Origin: Sporosarcina beigongshangi
GTDB lineage: Bacteria; Actinomycetota; Actinomycetes; Actinomycetales; Micrococcaceae
DNA length: 64,000 nt
NCBI RefSeq assembly: GCF_016820535.1
Contig: NZ_JADHDY010000006.1
Coordinates: forward strand, 1 to 64,000
Reading direction: 5' to 3'
Notes under the pieces: generated by a model
Seen by the model: only the letters and a program-made list of their open reading frames with translations
Told to the model about the DNA's origin: nothing
The model's database searches: none
Position numbers and translations under genes: made by a program
Shown: positions 54,543-63,248 of the stretch, piece after piece
How positions within the stretch are numbered: the first letter of the stretch is position 1
How the letters are laid out: each line of letters starts with the position of its first letter

Positions 54543-55652
54543 ATGCAGTTCGGAATTTTCAGCGTCGGCGACATCACGATGGACCCGACCACAGGCCGTA
54601 CCCCCACCGAACACGAGCGGCTCAAGGCCATCACCACGATCGCCAAGCACGCCGAGGACATCGGCCTGGACGTCTTCGCCACGGGCGAGCACCACAACCC
54701 GCCGTTCTACCCCAGCTCCCCCACCACCATCCTGGGCTACATCGCAGCACAGACGGAGAAGATCATCCTCTCCACGTCAACCACGCTGATCACCACCAAT
54801 GATCCCGTGAAGATCGCCGAGGACTTCGCCACGCTGCAGCACCTCTCCGACGGCCGCACCGACATCGTTCTGGGCCGCGGCAACATGGGCGCCGTGTACC
54901 CCTGGTTCGGCAAGAACAACCAGGATTCCGTGGAGCTGACGGTTGAAAACTACGCCCTGCTGCGTCGCCTCTGGGATGAGGAAGTCGTCAACTGGGAGGG
55001 CAAGTTCCGCACGCCCCTGCGCGGCTTCACCTCCACACCCCGCCCGCTCGACGGCGTTGCCCCCTTCGTGTGGCACGGCGCCATCCGCACGCCCCAGGTC
55101 GCCGAGATTGCCGCCTACTACGGCGACGGCTTCTTCGCCAACAACATCTTCTGGCCGAAAGAACACTACATCCAGCTGATCAACCTGTACCGGGAACGCT
55201 ACGCACACTACGGCCACGGCACCCCCGAGCAGGCAATTGTCGGCCTGGGCGGGCAGTTCTTCATCCGCAAGAATTCGCAGGACGCTGTCAACGAATTCCG
55301 CCCGTACTTCGACAACGCCCCCGTCTACGGGCACGGCCCGTCCATGGAGGACTTCACCTCGCAGACGCCGCTGACCGTGGGCAGCCCCGCTGAAATGATC
55401 GAGAAGACACTGGCCTTCCGCGACTACTTCGGCGACTACCAGCGCCAGCTGTTCCTGGTGGACCACGCCGGCCTTCCACTGAAGACGGTCCTGGAGCAGC
55501 TGGACCTGTTCGGCTCCGATGTCCTGCCCACCCTGCGCGAGGAATTCGCCAAGAACCGGCCGGCGTCCGTCCCCGACGCACCCACCTTCGAGGCCCGCCG
55601 CGAGGCAGCCAGGGCGGGTGCCGGCGTCGTACCTGCAAATGAGGTGAAGTGA
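54543..55652 (+). CDS. LLM-class flavin-dependent oxidoreductase (luciferase-like monooxygenase)
   Basis: A protein of 369 residues with the bacterial-luciferase TIM-barrel pattern. It shows QFGIFSVGDITMDP at the start, AEDIGLDVFATGEHH, ILSTSTTLITTNDPVKIAEDFATLQHLSDGR (in parts), IVLGRGNMGAVYPWFG and WHGAIRTPQVAEIAAYYGDGFF. FMN or F420 is the probable cofactor and NADPH the probable donor; the substrate is unknown. AAGGAG lies 7 bp before the ATG. The MarR gene starts one base after its stop, so the two are co-transcribed. Confidence 0.9.
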   Translation: MQFGIFSVGDITMDPTTGRTPTEHERLKAITTIAKHAEDIGLDVFATGEHHNPPFYPSSPTTILGYIAAQTEKIILSTSTTLITTNDPVKIAEDFATLQHLSDGRTDIVLGRGNMGAVYPWFGKNNQDSVELTVENYALLRRLWDEEVVNWEGKFRTPLRGFTSTPRPLDGVAPFVWHGAIRTPQVAEIAAYYGDGFFANNIFWPKEHYIQLINLYRERYAHYGHGTPEQAIVGLGGQFFIRKNSQDAVNEFRPYFDNAPVYGHGPSMEDFTSQTPLTVGSPAEMIEKTLAFRDYFGDYQRQLFLVDHAGLPLKTVLEQLDLFGSDVLPTLREEFAKNRPASVPDAPTFEARREAARAGAGVVPANEVK

Positions 55653-55653
55653 G

Positions 55654-56106
55654 ATGAACGCGGCGGCACACAGGAGGCTCGCGACTGATTCATGGGAGTC
55701 GCTGTTGACGGCGCAGGTGGCCATGATGCGCGAGCTGCAGAAGGAACCCAGTTTCAAGGAGCTGGGCAGCCGGGAGTACGACGTCCTGTACAGTCTCTCG
55801 CTTTGCCCCAGCGGCTGGTTGCGGCTCAATGAGCTCAACGAGCACGTCCTGCTGACGCAGCCGAGCATCTCCCGCATGGTGGACCGGCTCGAGGCGCGCG
55901 GCTGGATTCAGCGCAAGACGGCGGAAAATGACCGCCGGGGCGTGCTGATCGGGCTCACCGAGGAGGGCGCCGCCGTGCAGAAGAAGGTGGGGCGGGCGCA
56001 TGTGCAGAACATCCTTGAGCTCATGGAAGTGGCGCTCTCGGACGACGAAATGCGCACCCTGAAGGAGCTGACGGGCAAGCTCAGCGCCTCCGTGACGGGG
56101 AATTAG
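55654..56106 (+). CDS. MarR-family transcriptional regulator
   Basis: A protein of 150 residues with the MarR winged helix. It shows LGSREYDVLYSLSLCPSGWLRLNEL, LTQPSISRMVDRLEARGWI (recognition helix) and the wing DRRGVLIGLTEEG with its conserved DRR. The C-terminal helix forms the dimer. It is in an operon with the flavin monooxygenase and probably controls the divergent MFS exporter as well. Its stop overlaps by 4 bp the stop of the convergent lipoprotein gene. Confidence 0.92.
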   Translation: MNAAAHRRLATDSWESLLTAQVAMMRELQKEPSFKELGSREYDVLYSLSLCPSGWLRLNELNEHVLLTQPSISRMVDRLEARGWIQRKTAENDRRGVLIGLTEEGAAVQKKVGRAHVQNILELMEVALSDDEMRTLKELTGKLSASVTGN

Positions 56107-56897
56107 CCCAGCGCTTTGAGCGAGGTGACCATTTTCTGGATGTTCTGGTACTCGCTGGAAAGCATGTAGGCCTGTGCGGCGGCGATGGTGGGGAAGGCGC
56201 GCAGGCCGGGTGAGCCGGCGGGGTCGCTGGTGAACTGCACGGCGTCGCCGAACATGTAGATCCCCAGTTCCTTTGAGGTGACCGTGTTGTAGACCAGGCA
56301 GGCCGTGCCGTCGGCGCCCGCGGAATGGTCGGTGATGCCGTACGAGGCGAAGAAGTGCGTGCTGCCCTGGATGACCCGGTATACGTAGCGCGGGTCCACG
56401 GCATCGTCGCTGGAATTGTTGGACGGGATTTCCATCGGGATGCTCGCAAGAACGGTGTACGGGCTCTTCGACTTGTCCGGGCATGCGCCGCCCAGCCCCG
56501 AAATGTGGGTGCCGAGCATGGCCAGCACGCTCCCCTGCGCATTGCGGACCTCCAACGCCAGCGCGCCAGTGACTGGCGGCGGCGGCAGCACCTTGACGGT
56601 CCAGTCCTCCGGCAGCTCAAAGCTGACGGTCTTCTCGGCGTCCGTGAACTTCTTCCACTTCGCGGCCACCTTGCCCGGCTTTTGCTTGGCACCCTCGCTG
56701 GGCATGCCTGTACTGATGCCCGACGGCGCCCAGCTGGCGGTTGCGCTGGGGGAAGCTTGCGCAGTGGTGGCCGCAGTCGAGGGGCCCGGATCCTCTTCGA
56801 CACGTTTCAGGCTGAGGCCGCAGCCGGACAGGACAAGGGACAAAACCAGCAGTCCTGCCGCCGCGATTGTCGTTGTGGACCCTGCCCGCTTTGTCAT
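56103..56897 (-). CDS. Lipoprotein of unknown function
   Basis: A protein of 264 residues. The signal ends in lipobox LSGC, followed by a Ser/Thr/Ala/Pro linker (about 35-65). The mature domain begins KWKKFTDAEKTVSFELPEDWTVKVL, a beta-rich pattern found in several actinobacterial lipoproteins that fold like PsbP/LpqN-type domains. No catalytic motif is visible. The ATG at 56897 follows GGAGGAAAA. Its neighbour across the divergent spacer is also a lipoprotein. Confidence 0.72.
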   Translation of the reverse strand: MTKRAGSTTTIAAAGLLVLSLVLSGCGLSLKRVEEDPGPSTAATTAQASPSATASWAPSGISTGMPSEGAKQKPGKVAAKWKKFTDAEKTVSFELPEDWTVKVLPPPPVTGALALEVRNAQGSVLAMLGTHISGLGGACPDKSKSPYTVLASIPMEIPSNNSSDDAVDPRYVYRVIQGSTHFFASYGITDHSAGADGTACLVYNTVTSKELGIYMFGDAVQFTSDPAGSPGLRAFPTIAAAQAYMLSSEYQNIQKMVTSLKALG

Positions 56898-57128
56898 CGA
56901 TTTTCCTCCACCGTCGGATGGCACCATTTCCAGTGTTGCCATGCTATCCCCGACGGCATCGGGGCCCCGCATTCATGACAGTCCGCCACGCCGCAGGCCG
57001 GCTTGAACGAACCGGGGTTGTGGATAACTTCTGGCGGGTTTTTGGGACTGAGTGTATTTTGGGATGACAGCCAGCGACAGGGCTCACCGGCGAGTCCTGC
57101 CACTCATAACGACTTATGGGGGACCGCT

Positions 57129-57860
57129 ATGACCGAGCCGCACACCACGGCTGCACCCGGAACCGGCATGTCCGGCGGCGCGCAGCCGCCGGGAGACAGG
57201 GGCTTTGTCTCTGGCAGGGGACGGGGTGCTTGGCTGGTTGCAAGGTTCGCCGCGGCCGCCTTGCTGGCAGGTGTCCTGGTGCTGGCGGGTTGCTCCAGCC
57301 CACCGGCGCCGCCGTCGGGAAGCACCGGTGCAGCCACCGCGGCGCCAGCGGCAACCACCGCCCCGTCGCCCGTTGCCGGCCCGTACAAGGCGGCCAGCGC
57401 CGAGGGGCCTGCCGAAAACGTCCCCGTCCCGGTCCTGCCCGAGGCAGCAAAGGAATTCAGCAAGGAAGGCCTCATGGCCTTCGCCGAATACTGGTTCTCC
57501 ACGCTGGGCTACGTTTACGAGACCGGAGATTCTGGTCCAATGATGGCAATCACTGAACCAACTTGTGAGATTTGCGCAGTCGTGAACGGAAAACTGGCGG
57601 AAACCTATGCGGAAGGCCGCTGGGTCGTGGGAGGCCAGATGGAAGTTGCTCAAACAATTTCCTATTTCACACCATTGTCGGACGGTGACTACCAAGCCGA
57701 AGTTGAAGTACTCCAGGTGCGCCCGGTCTATTACAACGCCGACGGGACTTTGAGAAAGGCATTCGAGCAGTACCCCGTGGAGACTAATATCGTCAATGCC
57801 CACTGGGAGGAAGGGCGATGGATTGCCTCGAAAGGTGAGCTTCTCAGGAGAAACTCATGA
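57129..57860 (+). CDS. DUF6318-like lipoprotein
   Basis: A protein of 243 residues. A cytoplasmic N-terminus of about 35 residues precedes a membrane helix and lipobox LAGC (about 51-54). After an Ala/Pro/Thr linker, the conserved domain (about 115-240) reads KEGLMAFAEYWFSTLGYVYETGD, EPTCEICAVVNGKL (a CxxC pair) and GRWVVGGQMEV. The pattern is that of DUF6318 proteins, common in Arthrobacter relatives; function is unknown. GC drops noticeably in its second half. The next gene overlaps its stop by 4 bp (ATGA), so the two act together. Confidence 0.7.
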   Translation: MTEPHTTAAPGTGMSGGAQPPGDRGFVSGRGRGAWLVARFAAAALLAGVLVLAGCSSPPAPPSGSTGAATAAPAATTAPSPVAGPYKAASAEGPAENVPVPVLPEAAKEFSKEGLMAFAEYWFSTLGYVYETGDSGPMMAITEPTCEICAVVNGKLAETYAEGRWVVGGQMEVAQTISYFTPLSDGDYQAEVEVLQVRPVYYNADGTLRKAFEQYPVETNIVNAHWEEGRWIASKGELLRRNS

Positions 57861-58822
57861 CGTACTTCAATGCCAAACCCAATCTCCGCATTCTCTTCAC
57901 ACCGGTGCTTACGCTTCCTCTGTTCATTCAAAGCCTCCCCGCATCTGACACTGACAGTCTGTGGCATCTAGATAATGTAACAGTCAGTGGCGACCAGGAA
58001 TTATCCAGCGCCAGTCCTCTCGTCGGTACGGTCGCAAATGGAGGGGAGGCTTCTCACCCGGAAGACCCGGCTGGTCCCGAGAGCGCCGCAGATCCCTATG
58101 TTTATGAGTTCCGGGATGCATGCACGGATGGTGACAGTCGAAATTTTGATGACTGTATCGCTGTTGTTGCGGCCTGCGGCACGGGCGGCGGGGAGCCCGG
58201 GACGGAGTCGGGAACCGTTCTTTACCGGTACAAGTCCCGCAGCGATGTCACCCCGCCGGTATGGACGTTTGATTCGGGACCGCACTGCGTCTATACCGAC
58301 AAGCCGGTCGTCAAGCCCCGCGACGTCCTGGCGGAGATTGCCGGGTTGATCGCCCACGAGTTCCAGCAGGTCCCCATTGCCCCGGCGGTGATTGGTTCCC
58401 AGCCCGGACCGCACACGCTGCGCGGCCGGGACACCAACGTCTGGGCCGACGCCGCCACCCAGACCTTCACCCTGACCCTGCTGGAGCAGGCGGTCACGAT
58501 CACTGCGACCCCGGTCGCCTACACCTGGGACTACGGCGACGGCACCCTCTGGGGACCCACCGACGTCCACGGCGCACCCCTGCACGAAGACCGCATCGGG
58601 GAACACACACGAACCAGCCACGTCTACACCGAGACCGGTGAGAAGAACATCAACCTCACCACCCACTTCAACGGAACCTACACCGTCAACGGCGGCCCCG
58701 AACTACCCATCCCCGGCCAGGGAAACATCCCCTCAGCCCCGCTCTGGATCAAGGTCTGGCGAGCCCAAATCAACCTCTACGCCGACAACTGCATCGAAAA
58801 CCCCAACGGCACCGGCTGCTGA
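57857..58822 (+). CDS. Secreted protein with PKD-like fold segment, partner of the DUF6318-like lipoprotein
   Basis: A protein of 321 residues. A hydrophobic N-terminal segment (about 10-28) acts as signal or anchor. The middle region contains two cysteines (RDACTDGD and DDCIAVVAACG). The C-terminal half has a PKD-like motif (AYTWDYGDGTLWGPTD and TSHVYTETGEKNINL), a beta-sandwich often used in surface adhesion. The C-terminus ends CIENPNGTGC. The first 250 bp are AT-richer than the rest, which returns to high GC after about 58150. Together with the upstream lipoprotein it may form a surface complex. Function is unknown. Confidence 0.68.
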   Translation: MTYFNAKPNLRILFTPVLTLPLFIQSLPASDTDSLWHLDNVTVSGDQELSSASPLVGTVANGGEASHPEDPAGPESAADPYVYEFRDACTDGDSRNFDDCIAVVAACGTGGGEPGTESGTVLYRYKSRSDVTPPVWTFDSGPHCVYTDKPVVKPRDVLAEIAGLIAHEFQQVPIAPAVIGSQPGPHTLRGRDTNVWADAATQTFTLTLLEQAVTITATPVAYTWDYGDGTLWGPTDVHGAPLHEDRIGEHTRTSHVYTETGEKNINLTTHFNGTYTVNGGPELPIPGQGNIPSAPLWIKVWRAQINLYADNCIENPNGTGC

Positions 58823-58885
58823 CGGCACTGGTCCACGGCGCCCCAACCTGCCGTCGCGGGCCGCAACGGGTGGGGGAACCACCGG

Positions 58886-60385
58886 TCAGGGAAGGCCTTG
58901 CAGCAGTTCCCGGTAGAAGACGACCCCGGCGCCAAGCGAGCTGATGCGGACGCGCTCGTTGACGGCATGGAGGCTGCCGCGGTCGGCCCTGTCCATGAGC
59001 AGCGGCGAAAAGCGGTAGACGGCCGGAGAGATGGAAGTAAAGTGCCGGGAATCCGTTGCACCGGTCTGAATATACGGCGTCACGACGGCGTCAGGGTAGG
59101 AAGCAGCCACGGCCCGGGTCAAGAGCGCAAACTGCTCGTTTGAAAAGGAGGAGATCGGCGACGGGTCATGCCCGGAAACCACTGTAATCTCCACCTCCGG
59201 ATCGTCGATGGTGGCGCGCACGCGGGCCACCACCGAGTCGACGGTCTCCCCCACGGCGATGCGGATGTTGGCATTGGCGCGTGCCGTGGATGCCAGAACG
59301 TTGTTTGCCTTGCTCCCTTCCAGCCGGGTCACGGCAACACTGGTCCGGGTCAGCGCGCGGGTTTCGTCGCCAACGAGGCCAAACACCTGTGTCAGCAGGC
59401 CCTTGAACGCCCACAAATTCTCCGTAACAAGGCGCAAAGCGAAGCCGCTGTGCAGCCCAATCCGGCGCATCATCTCCGCAATCGGATCCGGCATGGAGGC
59501 GGGGAATGGGTTTTCCTCCAATGCCACGATGGCCTGGGCCAGCCGTGCCGTGGGACCCATCCGCGGCGGGGTCGAGGCATGCCCGCCCGCACCGCGCACC
59601 AGCAGTTCCAGGTCCAGGATGCCTTTCTCCGCCACGCCGACCACGGCAGCGGGGGCTTTCAGTCCGGGAAAGGCGTCCAGCGCCACGGCACCGCCTTCGT
59701 CCAGCACCAGCCACGGCTTGACGCGGCGCCCGGCCAGAAGGGCCACGGCGGCTTCGGCGCTGTCGCCGGCGGTTTCCTCGTTGTTGCCGAAGGACAAGTA
59801 CACATCATGGGCAGGCGTGAACCCCTCGGCAAGCAACGATTCCACCGCCCCCATGATGGTGACGAGGGCGCCCTTGTCATCCAGTGCACCGCGCCCCCAC
59901 ACGAAACCGTCCTCCTGGTGGCCGGAGAATCCCGGATGGGTCCAGGGATCCCGCACATCCACGGGAACGACGTCGTAGTGCGCCATGAGCACAGTGGGCG
60001 ACGCCCCGGCACCGGGCAGCCGGCCGGCCCACTTGAACAGCAGCCCGTGGCCGTTGACCAGCTCGCGTTCCAGTGAGGCATGTACGCCCGGGTACAACCG
60101 CTCCAACGCCTCGATAAAGCCCGTGAACTGTTCCAGCTCGATCTGGTCGCGCGAGGCTGAAAAGACTGTGCGGTAGCGGATCAACTCACTGAGAATGTCG
60201 GCGGTGGGCTGTGCATGCTCCACACCGATTTCGGCCGGACTCAACCCCACGCCAAAGTCCCCGACCGGGGCGCCGGGCCCTGCCCGCAATGCACGGGCAC
60301 CCATGACGGCCGCGGCCCCTGCGGCTCCTACAGACAGGGCTGCCGTGACTGCACGGTTGATCGTTTTCGCTGATCCTTTAGGCAT
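58886..60385 (-). CDS. M20 family metallopeptidase (ArgE/DapE/CPS1-like)
   Basis: A protein of 499 residues. An N-terminal hydrophobic segment (about 8-35) suggests a membrane anchor or signal. The catalytic part has the first zinc ligand in LMAHYDVVPVD, the bridging Asp in GRGALDDKGALV, the general base Glu in FGNNEETAGDS, and later ligands in WLVLDEGGAV and GATDSRHF. The lid/dimerisation domain includes VRGAGGHASTPP. This size and the DDKGALV motif match carboxypeptidase S-like members, which cleave dipeptides or N-acyl amino acids. It is divergent from the phosphonate operon, and no functional link is evident. Confidence 0.9.
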   Translation of the reverse strand: MPKGSAKTINRAVTAALSVGAAGAAAVMGARALRAGPGAPVGDFGVGLSPAEIGVEHAQPTADILSELIRYRTVFSASRDQIELEQFTGFIEALERLYPGVHASLERELVNGHGLLFKWAGRLPGAGASPTVLMAHYDVVPVDVRDPWTHPGFSGHQEDGFVWGRGALDDKGALVTIMGAVESLLAEGFTPAHDVYLSFGNNEETAGDSAEAAVALLAGRRVKPWLVLDEGGAVALDAFPGLKAPAAVVGVAEKGILDLELLVRGAGGHASTPPRMGPTARLAQAIVALEENPFPASMPDPIAEMMRRIGLHSGFALRLVTENLWAFKGLLTQVFGLVGDETRALTRTSVAVTRLEGSKANNVLASTARANANIRIAVGETVDSVVARVRATIDDPEVEITVVSGHDPSPISSFSNEQFALLTRAVAASYPDAVVTPYIQTGATDSRHFTSISPAVYRFSPLLMDRADRGSLHAVNERVRISSLGAGVVFYRELLQGLP

Positions 60386-60476
60386 GGGTTGGATTCTATG
60401 CCACGGGACTGTGAGGACACCTGCAAGTGGGTGGAGCGAGCCAACGCCCAACGCGTCAGCTTCCGAATGTAAACAC

Positions 60477-60530
60477 TGCGTGAACAGTTGTTTCATGAAC
60501 TATTTTTTCATGGACAGCCCGTTCACGGTC
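60477..60530 (+). promoter_or_regulatory. Four direct repeats at 15-bp spacing before the phn operon
   Basis: TGCGTGAAC (60477), TTCATGAAC (60492), TTCATGGAC (60507) and TTCACGGTC (60522) start exactly 15 bp apart. They precede and overlap the -35 element of the HAD gene, as expected for an activator or repressor array. The 15-bp step differs from the 11-bp step of PhoP/PhoB boxes. Confidence 0.7.
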
Positions 60531-60539
60531 ACGTACGCT
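60511..60539 (+). promoter_or_regulatory. Promoter of the phosphonate uptake operon
   Basis: -35 TGGACA (60511-60516), a 17-bp spacer and -10 TACGCT (60534-60539). The predicted start coincides with the GTG at 60547, so the transcript is probably leaderless. Confidence 0.7.
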
Positions 60540-60546
60540 GTTTTTT

Positions 60547-61311
60547 GTGACCCCTACTACTCCAGCCCAACTGGCTGCTGAACAACCACTCCCGCTTCTC
60601 ATTCTCGATTTCGACGGCACTGTATGCCTCGGCGATGGCCCCATTCTTGCTTACGCAGATGCCGTTGCCAGGCAGCTTCCGGAAACATCCCACCAGGCAC
60701 TTCGGGACGGATTGGCCAGCTTTTTGGCTGAAGATCCCAACGCACCTGCCTATAAGGACGGATACGCCGCGGTGGCGGCGCTCGCAGACGGACTGCTCGA
60801 CGACGCTGGGCTCAACCGGGCATACAGGGAAAGCCGGGAACGTCTTGCCGAGGGAACGGTGGAAGTCACGGCCCCGTCGGGGCTGGAGAACTTTTTGACC
60901 AGCCTTTCCGGCGTCGCCTTCCGAGTTCTGTTCACGAACGCTCCCTTGGTTGGCATTGCAGAGTCGCTCGCGACTCTGGGACTGGCCGAATCAATCGACC
61001 TGGTAATTTCCGACGCAGGCAAGCCAGCCGGGTTCGCGGAGCTTCTGCCGGCCTTGCTGGCAACAAAGGCACCCTACGAGCTGCTCAGCGTTGGCGATGT
61101 CTGGAGCAATGATATTGACCTGCCAGCGAACTACGGCTGCGTGACAGCTTTCATTGACCGTTTCAACCACCGCTCGGGCGAGGCAACCCTCAGTGCTCCG
61201 CGGTTTGAATTGATGTATGACGCAATATCCACTTGGGCCCATGACCCAGTCGGCTTCCTCACCACCCAATCGGGCACTTCAACTCCCACTTCAGAAAAGG
61301 CACGTCTGTGA
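60547..61311 (+). CDS. HAD-superfamily hydrolase, first gene of the phosphonate operon
   Basis: A protein of 254 residues. HAD motif I is LDFDGTV (nucleophile D21, acid/base D23), motif II lies in RVLFTNAP, and the late motifs are SDAGKPAGF (Lys) and GDVWSNDID (acidic Mg ligands). A cap of about 80 residues follows motif I. HAD enzymes in phn clusters often remove phosphate from the imported compound, but the exact substrate is not readable. No ribosome site precedes the GTG, consistent with a leaderless mRNA. The stop overlaps the phnD GTG by 4 bp. Confidence 0.85.
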   Translation: MTPTTPAQLAAEQPLPLLILDFDGTVCLGDGPILAYADAVARQLPETSHQALRDGLASFLAEDPNAPAYKDGYAAVAALADGLLDDAGLNRAYRESRERLAEGTVEVTAPSGLENFLTSLSGVAFRVLFTNAPLVGIAESLATLGLAESIDLVISDAGKPAGFAELLPALLATKAPYELLSVGDVWSNDIDLPANYGCVTAFIDRFNHRSGEATLSAPRFELMYDAISTWAHDPVGFLTTQSGTSTPTSEKARL

Positions 61312-62333
61312 TCAAGAACCGTTCCACACTCGCCACTTTGGGCACCTTGGCCCTTGCCAGCATCCTGGCATTATCGGCCTGTGGCGTCAGCCAAGACGAT
61401 GCCGCTGCGGGATCAGACGGCGGCGCCGGAGGCGCCAGCTGCATTGGCACCAGTGATTCCGCTGCCCAAGCACCGACAGAGCTAACACTGGCCCTCGTCC
61501 CGTCAGGCGATGCCAAGAAGCTGGTCGATACAGTCAAACCGTTGGAAGAAGCCCTGACCAGCCGTCTGGGAATCCCTGTCAAGGGCGTCATCACCGCCGA
61601 CTACCAGGCTGCCGTGGAGGCCATCGGCTCCAACCAGGCCCAGATTGGCATGCTCCCGTCCCTGCAGATGAGCCAGGCGTGCGACAAGTATGGCGCTGTC
61701 CCTGCCCTGCAAACCGTGCGCAAGGACAAGTCCAGCTACTCAGCTCAGATGTTTACCAACAACCCTGACAAGTACTGTTCCGACACTCCCGCCGAGGGAC
61801 CCAACGGCATGTTGTACTGCAACGGCACTGCCTCCGGCAACGGCCCTGCAGGATTGGACTCGGTTGCCAAGATTAAGGGCGCCACGGTGGCCATGCTCTC
61901 CCCCGCTTCACCCGCCGGTTACATTTTCCCGATTGCCGCGATGAAATCCGCAGGGGTCGATGTCAATGATGTCTCACCCATCAAGGTCACGGCCAACGAT
62001 GCTTCCGTCTTGGCTGTCTACAAGGGCGACGCCGAGGTTGGCTTCAGCTACTGGGACGCCCGTGAGGTAGTCGCCAAGGACAACCCCGACGTCGGGGAAA
62101 AGGTTGTGGTCTTCGCCTTGACAGAGGAAGTGCCCAACGACGGCATGTCCGTCACCAGCAAACTCAGCTCCGAGTGGCAGACCAAGATCAGCGACGCGAT
62201 GCTTGACTTCTCAAAGACACCCGAAGGCGTTGAAGCGCTCACCGCAATCTACCAAATCACCGGCATGCAGAAGGCCGACCCGGATAGCCTGCGCAAGACG
62301 CAGGAGGCTGCACGCTCCATCGGTCTCGGCTAG
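61308..62333 (+). CDS. phnD: Phosphonate/phosphite ABC transporter substrate-binding lipoprotein
   Basis: A protein of 341 residues with a lipoprotein signal (lipobox LSAC, near residue 25) and a PhnD-type type 2 periplasmic-binding fold. Characteristic segments are LTLALVPSGDAKKLVDTVKPLEEAL, ITADYQAAVEAIGSNQAQIGML, MLSPASPAGYIFP and GDAEVGFSYWDAR. An extra Cys pair (YCSDTP and LYCNG) lies mid-protein. It binds phosphonates, phosphite or a related phosphorus compound outside the membrane. Translation is coupled to the HAD gene through a GTGA overlap. It is followed by a stable hairpin before phnC. Confidence 0.9.
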   Translation: MIKNRSTLATLGTLALASILALSACGVSQDDAAAGSDGGAGGASCIGTSDSAAQAPTELTLALVPSGDAKKLVDTVKPLEEALTSRLGIPVKGVITADYQAAVEAIGSNQAQIGMLPSLQMSQACDKYGAVPALQTVRKDKSSYSAQMFTNNPDKYCSDTPAEGPNGMLYCNGTASGNGPAGLDSVAKIKGATVAMLSPASPAGYIFPIAAMKSAGVDVNDVSPIKVTANDASVLAVYKGDAEVGFSYWDAREVVAKDNPDVGEKVVVFALTEEVPNDGMSVTSKLSSEWQTKISDAMLDFSKTPEGVEALTAIYQITGMQKADPDSLRKTQEAARSIGLG

Positions 62334-62376
62334 CAACGCTTCACAGCGCATCAGCACAATTCAGTACAACCTCACC

Positions 62377-62409
62377 AATGTCCCGCCCTCAACACGGGGG
62401 CGGGACATT
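62377..62409 (+). other. Hairpin between phnD and phnC
   Basis: AATGTCCCGCCC (62377-62388) pairs perfectly with GGGCGGGACATT (62398-62409) over 12 bp around a 9-base loop. There is no long T-run. Such structures often protect the binding-protein mRNA or dampen read-through so that the binding protein is made in excess. Confidence 0.7.
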
Positions 62410-62438
62410 TGGCGGCTCAGCAATAGAAAGCAGATCCA

Positions 62439-63248
62439 ATGGAGCACACCGCCGCGGATATCCGTTTTAGTGATGTATCAGTGACGTACCCCAACGGCTA
62501 CACCGGTCTAAAGACCATCGATTTGAACATTCCAGCCGGTGAAATGGTGGGCATCGTGGGTCTCTCCGGCGCCGGAAAGTCAACGCTCATTCGCACCATC
62601 AACGGGCTTGTCCCCATCACCAGCGGCAGCATCACCGTCGGCGCCCACCAACTCAACGGCCGCGGCGGCGCCCAGCTTCGAGGCAAGGATCTGCGAGAGC
62701 TGCGTTCCAACGTCGGCATGGTCTTCCAGAGTTTTAACCTGGCCAAACGCACAACGGTGCTCAACAACGTGCTGATGGGCCGGCTCTACCACACCTCGGC
62801 TTGGCGAATACTCTTGGGTGCCTGGAAAAACGACGACGTCGAACTCGCCATGTCTGCCTTGGAACGAGTCGAGATTGTGCCCAAGGCATATGAAAAGGCA
62901 TCGAGCCTCTCGGGTGGACAGCAACAGCGCGTCGCTATTGCCCGCACGTTGGCCCAGCGCCCCCAAGTGATCTTGGCCGATGAGCCAGTAGCTTCCCTTG
63001 ACCCGCCAACATCGCACGTGGTGATGCGTGACCTGCAACGCATCAACGCCGACCTGGGCATCACAGTCATGGTCAATCTGCACTTTCTGGATCTCGCCCG
63101 CCGCTACAGTGACCGGCTGATCGGCCTGCGTTCCGGCGAGGTGGTCTTCGACGGAGCCGGAGCGGACGCCGATGAATCCGTTTTCGAAAACATCTACGGC
63201 CGGTCGCTGACGGCAGAAGATGTTTTGGATGGTCAGGCAGTACTTTGA
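62439..63248 (+). CDS. phnC: Phosphonate-type ABC transporter ATPase
   Basis: A protein of 269 residues. Walker A is GLSGAGKST (41-49), the Q-loop region is MVFQSFNLAKRTTVLNNVLMGRL (a PhnC hallmark), the signature is LSGGQQQRVAIARTL, Walker B is VILADEPVASLDP and the switch His is in VMVNLHFLDLARRY. It powers import with PhnE and PhnD. Its TGA overlaps the phnE TTG (TTGA), so the two are coupled. Confidence 0.93.
   Translation: MEHTAADIRFSDVSVTYPNGYTGLKTIDLNIPAGEMVGIVGLSGAGKSTLIRTINGLVPITSGSITVGAHQLNGRGGAQLRGKDLRELRSNVGMVFQSFNLAKRTTVLNNVLMGRLYHTSAWRILLGAWKNDDVELAMSALERVEIVPKAYEKASSLSGGQQQRVAIARTLAQRPQVILADEPVASLDPPTSHVVMRDLQRINADLGITVMVNLHFLDLARRYSDRLIGLRSGEVVFDGAGADADESVFENIYGRSLTAEDVLDGQAVL

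Noticed and set aside
57003-57128. Longer start for the DUF6318-like lipoprotein at 57003
   Set aside because: The added 42 residues lack family character, and a GGGGGA site fits the ATG at 57129.
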